Below, one piece after another: positions 59,228 to 64,000 of a stretch of 64,000 nucleotides of DNA; position 1 is the first letter of the stretch; every line of letters starts with the position of its first letter. The notes beneath the pieces were generated by a model that saw only the letters and a program-made list of their open reading frames with translations, made no database searches and was not told where the DNA came from. Position numbers and translations under genes: made by a program. Origin of the DNA: Amorphoplanes friuliensis DSM 7358 (GTDB lineage Bacteria; Actinomycetota; Actinomycetes; Mycobacteriales; Micromonosporaceae); assembly GCF_000494755.1 (NCBI RefSeq), contig NC_022657.1, positions 7,904,001 through 7,968,000 on the forward strand, given 5' to 3'.

Positions 59228-59532
59228 TGACACCCGAGATCTGGCGACTGCACGCGGTCGCCGACGACACGCTGCTCGGCGAGCTGCGCGTTCACGAGCG
59301 GGACTGGCCCTGGGTCCACGCCAAGTTCGAGCCGGCGCCCGCCTTCGCTCCGCTGCGCCCGCTGTTCGACGAGGAGGCCCGGCTGGTCGAGGCCGACGGG
59401 CCGGTCGAGGTGTGGGAGGCGGTGTACGACCGCGTCCGCGCAGCCGTGCGTCTGGCCGACCCCGACGGGGTCTGCCCGGCGGAGTTCATCCTGCACGTCG
59501 AGGGCGACGACGCCTGGTGGCGTCACACCTAG
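59227..59532 (+). CDS. Hypothetical protein, 3' end altered by MITE insertion
   Basis: A 101-residue soluble protein with WVHAKFEPAPAFAPLRPLFD and PAEFILHVEGDDAWWRHT, conserved in actinomycetes as small proteins of unknown function. The reading frame runs into the inverted repeat of the MITE at 59532, whose first G completes the TAG stop. As I recall, family members extend a few residues beyond AWWR with an acidic end, so the C-terminus may have been trimmed. ATG overlaps the DUF664 stop codon. Confidence 0.72.
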   Translation: MTPEIWRLHAVADDTLLGELRVHERDWPWVHAKFEPAPAFAPLRPLFDEEARLVEADGPVEVWEAVYDRVRAAVRLADPDGVCPAEFILHVEGDDAWWRHT

Positions 59533-59693
59533 GGGGTGTCTGGTGGATCACGGCGAGTCTGCGGCGAGGTCCAGGTTTCGCGTCGCCAGTGGGCCGGAAG
59601 GTCGCATACCGGTGTTGTATGTGGCCTTTCGGACCGCGCAGCGAGGCGGAAGCTGGGCCCGGCGCAGGCCGTCGTGATCCACCAGACACCCCC
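59532..59693. mobile_element. 162-bp foldback MITE with TA target duplication
   Basis: Perfect terminal inverted repeats of at least 21 bp begin GGGGGTGTCTGGTGGATCA on the left (59532) and, read inward, on the right (59693). TA flanks each end (59530-59531 and 59694-59695). The interior also folds: GGTCCAGGTTTCGCGTCGC pairs imperfectly with the segment near 59640, and a central stem surrounds GCATACCGGTGTTGTATG. No transposase fits inside. TA duplication suggests mobilisation by an IS630/Tc1-like transposase encoded elsewhere; the ends do not match the IS5-type element at 20033. Confidence 0.88.
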
Positions 59694-60319
59694 TACGGCA
59701 GGGCGGAGGCGCCCTGGTCGAGGAGGGTGAAGGTGGTCTCGGGCCGGGAGCCGTCGATCTTCTCGGCGACCAGCCCGGTCCCGCCCAGCGGGTGCCACTG
59801 CAGAAAGGCGTCCCGGTTGCGCACGGTGTAGGTCGTGCTGCCTTCGCCGTCCTCACCGGTGACGTCGAAGGTGAAGAGCTGGGCGGCCACCTTCGGGTTG
59901 CAGACCGCGGTGACGACGGCCGGCACTCCGGATCCGGGGCTGTCCACCTGCAGGCACAGGGGCTTGCCGCCGGCGCGCAGTTTGGCGGTCTTGATCAGCC
60001 GCTCCGGCGCACCGCCGCCCTTGGGCGTGGGGACGAAGAGTGAGTGCTCGTCGTAGTCGTCGGTGACCTGCACCCGGCCGCCGCCGGTGACGGCCAGCAC
60101 CGAGTCGGGCAGGTCCGTCTCGTTCATCCGGGGCAGGAAGAAGACCTGCCGCTTGCCGTCGAGCGAGCCCGCGGGCGGGGGTGCCCCACCGAGACCGGTG
60201 GTCACCGGCGGCGGGCCGGAGGCGAAGGGGGCCGCGGGAGAGGGTGCCGACGGCTCGTTCGCGGAGCAGCCCGGCAGAGCGAGGGCCAGAACGGCCACCC
60301 CGATCAGACTTCGCCGCAT
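59693..60319 (-). CDS. Exported lipoprotein, third of three paralogues (most diverged)
   Basis: A 208-residue lipoprotein with a LALPGC lipobox (Cys19 or so) and a Pro-rich linker. The domain shares GKRQVFFLPR, SLFVPTP, LIKTAKLRAGGKPLCLQV and YTVRNRDAFLQW with its two neighbours but lacks their GEGTPDIDTPF end. ATG at 60317-60319 follows GGGAGG. It ends at the MITE, the stop codon TAG straddling the boundary. Function unknown; the pattern of short strands and Trp/Leu blocks recalls a beta-trefoil or RICIN-type fold. Confidence 0.72.
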   Translation of the reverse strand: MRRSLIGVAVLALALPGCSANEPSAPSPAAPFASGPPPVTTGLGGAPPPAGSLDGKRQVFFLPRMNETDLPDSVLAVTGGGRVQVTDDYDEHSLFVPTPKGGGAPERLIKTAKLRAGGKPLCLQVDSPGSGVPAVVTAVCNPKVAAQLFTFDVTGEDGEGSTTYTVRNRDAFLQWHPLGGTGLVAEKIDGSRPETTFTLLDQGASALP

Positions 60320-60354
60320 CGACACCTCCCTGCGCCGCGGGCCAGCCTACGTCG

Positions 60355-61104
60355 TCAGTCGAGCGCCGGCAGGGTCGCCTTGCCCCGGTCCGGGAGGACG
60401 AAGGGGGTGTCGATGTCCGGCGTACCCTCGCCGATCTGGACCGCGGCCACGCCGGTGCCGGTGTTGCCGAGCTTGCCGTCGGGGTCCTGCACCAGGTAGA
60501 TGTCCTTGCCGGTGCGGATCGTGTAGGTCGGTTTGCCGTTGGACTCGCCCGTCCTGCGGAAGCGGAAGAGCTGGCTCTCCGTCGTCGTGTCACAGCCGGC
60601 GGTCACCACACTCTTGCCCTTGACCGTCACGCAGAGCGCCTCGCCGCCGCTGCGCACCTTGGCCGTACGGATCCAGAACTTGTCGTCGCGGACCGGCGTC
60701 AGGACGAAGAGCGCCCGGTCCCCGAAGTCCTCGGAGAGGGTCATCCGGCCGGCCTTGTCCAGCGCGAACGTCGCCTCGCTGTTGCGGGGCAGCAGATAGA
60801 CCTGCCGCTTGCCGGAGAACACCCCGGTCTTGGCGGTGGTGCCACCGGACGAGGGCTTCGTGGCCTCGGACCGGGACGGCGTGGGCGAGGACGTCACCGG
60901 GCTGGACGACGACGTCACCGGGCTGGACGACGACGCCGACGCGGTGGGCGAGGACGCTGACGGGGAAACGGGCGAAGGCGACCCGAGGTCCGACGCCGCC
61001 GGTGGTGCCGATCCCGTCTGGCCTCCGCACGCCGCCTGGGTCAGGAGCCCGGCGAGCACCACCAAAACCGCAGATACGCGCTGGAAAGAGACTCGATTCC
61101 GCAC
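60355..61104 (-). CDS. Exported lipoprotein, second of three paralogues
   Basis: A 249-residue lipoprotein. The signal ends LLTQAAC (lipobox). A Ser/Pro/Thr linker with a repeated SSSPVTS unit leads to the shared domain: GKRQVYLLPRNSEATFALD, FGDRALFVLTP, FWIRTAKVRSGGEALCV, YTIRTGKDIYLVQDPDGKL and GEGTPDIDTPFVLPDRG. DNA identity with the next gene is high over the C-terminus, a sign of recent duplication. GTG at 61102-61104 behind AAGGAG. A run of eight G lies upstream at 61123-61130. Confidence 0.78.
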   Translation of the reverse strand: MRNRVSFQRVSAVLVVLAGLLTQAACGGQTGSAPPAASDLGSPSPVSPSASSPTASASSSSPVTSSSSPVTSSPTPSRSEATKPSSGGTTAKTGVFSGKRQVYLLPRNSEATFALDKAGRMTLSEDFGDRALFVLTPVRDDKFWIRTAKVRSGGEALCVTVKGKSVVTAGCDTTTESQLFRFRRTGESNGKPTYTIRTGKDIYLVQDPDGKLGNTGTGVAAVQIGEGTPDIDTPFVLPDRGKATLPALD

Positions 61105-61140
61105 AGACTTCTCCTTACTGATGGGGGGGGTGGTGCCTCG

Positions 61141-62007
61141 TCAGCCGAGCGTGGGCAGGGTGGCCCGGCCCTGATCGGGCAGGAGGAACGGGGTGTCGAT
61201 GTCCGGCGTTCCCTCGCCGATCTCCACCGCGACGACCCCGGTGCCACCGGAGATCAGCCGGCCGTCCGGGTCCTGCACCAGATAGATGTTGTTGCTCGTC
61301 CGGATCGTGTATTTCGGCTTGCCGTCGACGGTTCCGGTGCGCCGGAACAGGAACCGCTGCTTGCGGTCCGCGGCATCGCACGCCGTGGCGACGACCGGTG
61401 CCGGTGCTCCCCCGTCGTCCTGGACGGCGACGCACAACGGCTCACCACCGACCTGGATCTTCGCGGTCCGGATCCAGTACCTGTCGCTGCCCAGGGGAGT
61501 GAGCACGAACAGGTCCCGGTCGCCGAACGCCTCGGAGAGCCCCAGCCGCTCCGAGGCGCCGACCCCGAACGTCGACTCGCTGCCCACCGGCAGCAGGTGG
61601 ATCTGCCTCTTGCCCGAGAAGACGGACGTCGTGGCCGAGCCCGAGGGCGTCCCGGAGGTCCCGGGTGCCGACGAGGGCGACGCCGATGACGACGGTGATG
61701 AGGACGGTGATGAGGACGGCGGCGTCGAGGGTGGTGGGGACGGAACCACCGGGGGCGACGTGGTCTGTGCTGTGCTGCCGGTGGCCGCCGGAGGTCCGGG
61801 ACGCGGGCCCGCATCCGGCCGGGCGACGGCGATCCCGACCCCGAACGCCCCGGCCAGGACCACGGCACACGCACCCGTGGCCACGTACCGCCGGCGCCTG
61901 CGGCGATCCGCACGGGCCCGGATGTCCCCGGCGGCGGCGAGCCGCCCGGTGCGTCCGCCGTGGTCGGCGAGGGCGCCGAGGCCGTGACCGAGGTCGTTCT
62001 CAGGCAT
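61141..62007 (-). CDS. Membrane-anchored paralogue partnered with sigma factor
   Basis: A 288-residue protein. The first 40 residues are cytosolic and basic (RARADRRRRRRY), then one helix at about 41-62, a long Pro/Ser-rich linker with (SSPSSSPSSS) repeats and the same exported domain as the two genes that follow. It begins 8 bp before the end of the sigma gene. By position it may control the sigma factor, although no zinc anti-sigma motif is visible. The linker DNA holds 12-bp tandem repeats (GGTGATGAGGAC) that could vary in number. Confidence 0.78.
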   Translation of the reverse strand: MPENDLGHGLGALADHGGRTGRLAAAGDIRARADRRRRRRYVATGACAVVLAGAFGVGIAVARPDAGPRPGPPAATGSTAQTTSPPVVPSPPPSTPPSSSPSSSPSSSASPSSAPGTSGTPSGSATTSVFSGKRQIHLLPVGSESTFGVGASERLGLSEAFGDRDLFVLTPLGSDRYWIRTAKIQVGGEPLCVAVQDDGGAPAPVVATACDAADRKQRFLFRRTGTVDGKPKYTIRTSNNIYLVQDPDGRLISGGTGVVAVEIGEGTPDIDTPFLLPDQGRATLPTLG

Positions 62008-62512
62008 CGTGGTTCACCTCCCGCAGCGCGTACTCCTCGGTCTCGGACAGGTGCCCGGCCATCGCGCGACGGCCCCGGGCCAGGCGAGCCTTGACCGTGC
62101 CGCTCGGTGCGCCGACCTCCTGCGCGATCTCGGCGACGCTGAGACCGACAAGGTGGTGCAGGACGATGACGTGGCGCTGGTCGGCCGGGATCTGGCGCAG
62201 GGCGTGCACCAGCGCCACGTGGTCCGGGTTGAGCCCGGCCAGCTCGTGATCGACGGCTTCGCGATGATGGGCGCGGAGCCGGTTGACCGCCTTACGCCAG
62301 GAGCTCACGGCGTTGCGGGACGCCACCCGGCGGACCCAGGCCTCGGGGCTGTCGCAGTCGCGCACGGTTTCCCACCGGTCCCAGGCCTTGAGGTACGCCT
62401 CGGCCACGGCGTCCTCGGCCTCCGCGCGGTTGCCGGTCATCGCGTACATCTGACCGAGCACCCGGCGCGACGACCCCGCGTAGAAGGCGTCGAACTCTTC
62501 GGCGTCCCGCAT
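62000..62512 (-). CDS. ECF/SigE-family sigma factor
   Basis: A 170-residue sigma factor with region 2 (EEFDAFYAGSSRRVLGQMYA; EDAVAEAYLKAWDRWE) and region 4 (RHVIVLHHLVGLSVAEIAQE; SGTVKARLARGRRAM). ATG at 62510-62512 has AGGAGA eight bases upstream; an earlier GTG is less likely. It overlaps the membrane paralogue by 8 bp. Together with the two following lipoproteins it forms a four-gene minus-strand unit, probably an envelope-response regulon. Confidence 0.9.
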   Translation of the reverse strand: MRDAEEFDAFYAGSSRRVLGQMYAMTGNRAEAEDAVAEAYLKAWDRWETVRDCDSPEAWVRRVASRNAVSSWRKAVNRLRAHHREAVDHELAGLNPDHVALVHALRQIPADQRHVIVLHHLVGLSVAEIAQEVGAPSGTVKARLARGRRAMAGHLSETEEYALREVNHDA

Positions 62513-62673
62513 CGACAAAATCTCCTGAGCTGCCCCGTCCGCCCGGCGGTCGTCGCCGGGGTTCTCGGTCGTGACGCCTGGGCGGCACACCTGGTTGCAT
62601 GGTGCGCGAGATTTTTCGCGGCGGGCGCTGACATGCCCTCATGACGCCCGGAGGAGCGACCCGGTTGCGTCGG

Positions 62674-63291
62674 TCAGGCGGAAATATCCAGCGCCTTGCG
62701 CAGGTAGGGCAGGTCCTGGGCACCGGACCAGCGCAGGGCGGGCATCTTCATCGCGCGGGCGCCACGGACCGCGCGGTCGTCGTCGTCCACGAAGAGCACC
62801 CAGGGCGCCTCGACACCGAGGGCCGCGCAGGCGCGTTCGAAGAACTCCGGTGCCGGCTTGTGGATCTTGAGTTCCCAGGAGCTGACGATCGTGTCGAACT
62901 CGTCGGCCAGGCTGAGCAGATCGAGGTCACCGCGGAGCAGCTCGGTGGCGTTGGTGGCCAGACCGACCGGACGCCCGGCCGCGCGGACCTCCCGGACGAA
63001 CGCGAGCACCTCGGGGTCGACCTCACCGCGGTACTGCTGCCACTCAGCCACGGCGGCCTTGGCGACGTCCTCCTCGAGCGGCAGGCGGGATGCGACCAGC
63101 CACATCCATTCCGCGTCGGTGATCTCACCGGCGACCGCGGGACGCAGCAGCTCCCAGTTCATGGCCGTGGCGAGCAGTGCGCCGGGCTCGAGGCCGTACT
63201 TCTGCTCGACCGCGGCGGGCACGGCGGGATCCCAGCGGCGCAGCACGCCGTCCAGGTCGATGAGCAGGGCCTGGGCGGGCTGGCGGTGCAT
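62674..63291 (-). CDS. HAD-superfamily hydrolase
   Basis: A 205-residue haloacid-dehalogenase-like phosphatase. Motif I is LLIDLDGVL, motif II LATNAT, motif III the Lys of KIHKPAPEFF, and motif IV LFVDDDDRAV. The cap is of the small helical type. The substrate is unknown. ATG at 63289-63291, six bases after the smc stop codon, so it is probably co-transcribed with smc. Confidence 0.9.
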   Translation of the reverse strand: MHRQPAQALLIDLDGVLRRWDPAVPAAVEQKYGLEPGALLATAMNWELLRPAVAGEITDAEWMWLVASRLPLEEDVAKAAVAEWQQYRGEVDPEVLAFVREVRAAGRPVGLATNATELLRGDLDLLSLADEFDTIVSSWELKIHKPAPEFFERACAALGVEAPWVLFVDDDDRAVRGARAMKMPALRWSGAQDLPYLRKALDISA

Positions 63292-63297
63292 GGGGGT

Positions 63298-64000
63298 CTA
63301 ATCCTCCGGTTCGCGGTTGAGCCGCTGACTGATCACCTGGGTGACGCCGGCACGCATGGTCACGCCGTAGAGCGCGTCGGCGACCTCCATTGTGCGCTTC
63401 TGGTGCGTGATGATGAGCAGCTGGCTCTTCTCCCGCAACTGCTGGAAGAGCGTAATCAACCGGCCGAGGTTGACGTCGTCGAGGGCGGCCTCGACCTCGT
63501 CCATGATGTAGAAGGGGCTGGGGCGCGCCCGGAAGATCGCGCAGAGCATCGCCACCGCGGTCAGCGAACGCTCACCACCCGACAGCAGCGACAGGCGCTT
63601 GATCTTCTTGCCCGGCGGGCGGGCCTCGACTTCGACACCGGTGGTCAGCATGTCCTCGGGGTCGGTGAGGACCAGCCGGCCCTCGCCACCCGGGAAGAGC
63701 ACCTGGAAGACGGTCTGGAACTCCCGCGCGGTGTCCTCGAACGCCGACGCGAAGACCTCGAGAATCCGGTCGTCGACGTCCTTGACCACCGTGAGCAGGT
63801 CTTTCCGGGTCGCCTTGAGATCCTCGAGCTGGTCGGAGAGAAACTTGAAACGCTCCTCCAGCGCGGCGAACTCCTCCAGCGCGAGCGGGTTGACCTTGCC
63901 GAGCAGGGCCAGGTCGCGCTCGGCCTTGTTGGCCCGCTTCTCCTGCGTCGGCCGGTGGAACGGCACCGGCTCCGGGAGCTCCTTGCCGTCCTTCTCGGCC
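63298..64000 (-). CDS. smc: Chromosome segregation protein SMC, C-terminal fragment
   Basis: The last 234 residues of SMC, cut by the window edge. The C-terminal coiled coil (KRANKAERDLALLGKVNPLA) is followed by the ATPase head half: the ABC signature LLSGGERSLTAVAML and the Walker B FYIMDEVEAALDD, with the D-loop and switch His (IITHQKRTMEVAD). SMC condenses chromosomes with ScpA/B. The ftsY-smc neighbourhood is typical for actinobacteria but here is widened by about 7 kb. Confidence 0.96.
   Translation of the reverse strand, partial: AEKDGKELPEPVPFHRPTQEKRANKAERDLALLGKVNPLALEEFAALEERFKFLSDQLEDLKATRKDLLTVVKDVDDRILEVFASAFEDTAREFQTVFQVLFPGGEGRLVLTDPEDMLTTGVEVEARPPGKKIKRLSLLSGGERSLTAVAMLCAIFRARPSPFYIMDEVEAALDDVNLGRLITLFQQLREKSQLLIITHQKRTMEVADALYGVTMRAGVTQVISQRLNREPED

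Overview
The window is high-GC actinobacterial chromosome, most likely from Actinoplanes or a close relative in the Micromonosporaceae. The evidence is the gene order around the ribosomal and secretion genes, the heavy use of GTG starts, DUF2469 beside rnhB, a DivIVA-type protein beside rlmN, and a gene pair (17676-18934) of a style I associate with Micromonosporaceae. The assignment rests on protein style and synteny only. No rRNA or tRNA gene was found.

Layout. 1-2739: an MMPL exporter fragment, a divergent TetR regulator with a clear operator, and an FAD oxidoreductase. 2776-4224: a non-coding array of a 41-bp palindromic repeat, 17 units of it in perfect register. 4383-6287: a Rieske/metallo-beta-lactamase fusion and a small membrane protein. 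6343-13159 (minus): divIVA-like, rlmN, cdsA, frr, pyrH, tsf, rpsB. 13476-17377: a membrane protein, then yraN-like, comM and dprA. 17383-22215: an accessory block with small regulators, lineage-type hypothetical genes, two repeat families, an intact IS5-type insertion sequence and a lipoprotein. 22236-31000: xerC, a PLP enzyme, an M23 peptidase, DUF2469, rnhB, NUDIX, two lepB genes, rplS, trmD, rimM, khpA and rpsP. 31357-39698: a membrane protein, DUF402, proS, a sigma factor with a membrane beta-propeller partner, an amidohydrolase, a Uma2 protein, ffh and a small membrane protein. 40003-50562: a surface-glycan block (Stealth transferase, nucleotide-sugar dehydrogenase, acyltransferase/SGNH, CAP protein, methyltransferase, large glycosyltransferase, DUF817). 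50559-54588 (minus): amt-glnB-glnD nitrogen operon. 54834-64000: phosphotransferase, ftsY, PhoD-like phosphatase, a DinB-family gene, a foldback MITE, three tandem paralogous exported proteins headed by a sigma factor, a HAD hydrolase and the end of smc.

How the parts fit. A conserved backbone for translation, RNA modification, protein export (ffh, ftsY, lepB), chromosome maintenance (xerC, dprA, smc) and nitrogen sensing is interrupted by three lineage-specific insertions: dprA/xerC, ffh/glnD and ftsY/smc. The most unusual content is non-coding. It comprises the 41-bp palindrome arrays at two loci, one of them hit by the insertion sequence; a strand-swapped inverted repeat over the transposase start; a 162-bp TA-flanked MITE that supplies the stop codon of the gene before it; and an approximately 105-bp element found at two places 27 kb apart.
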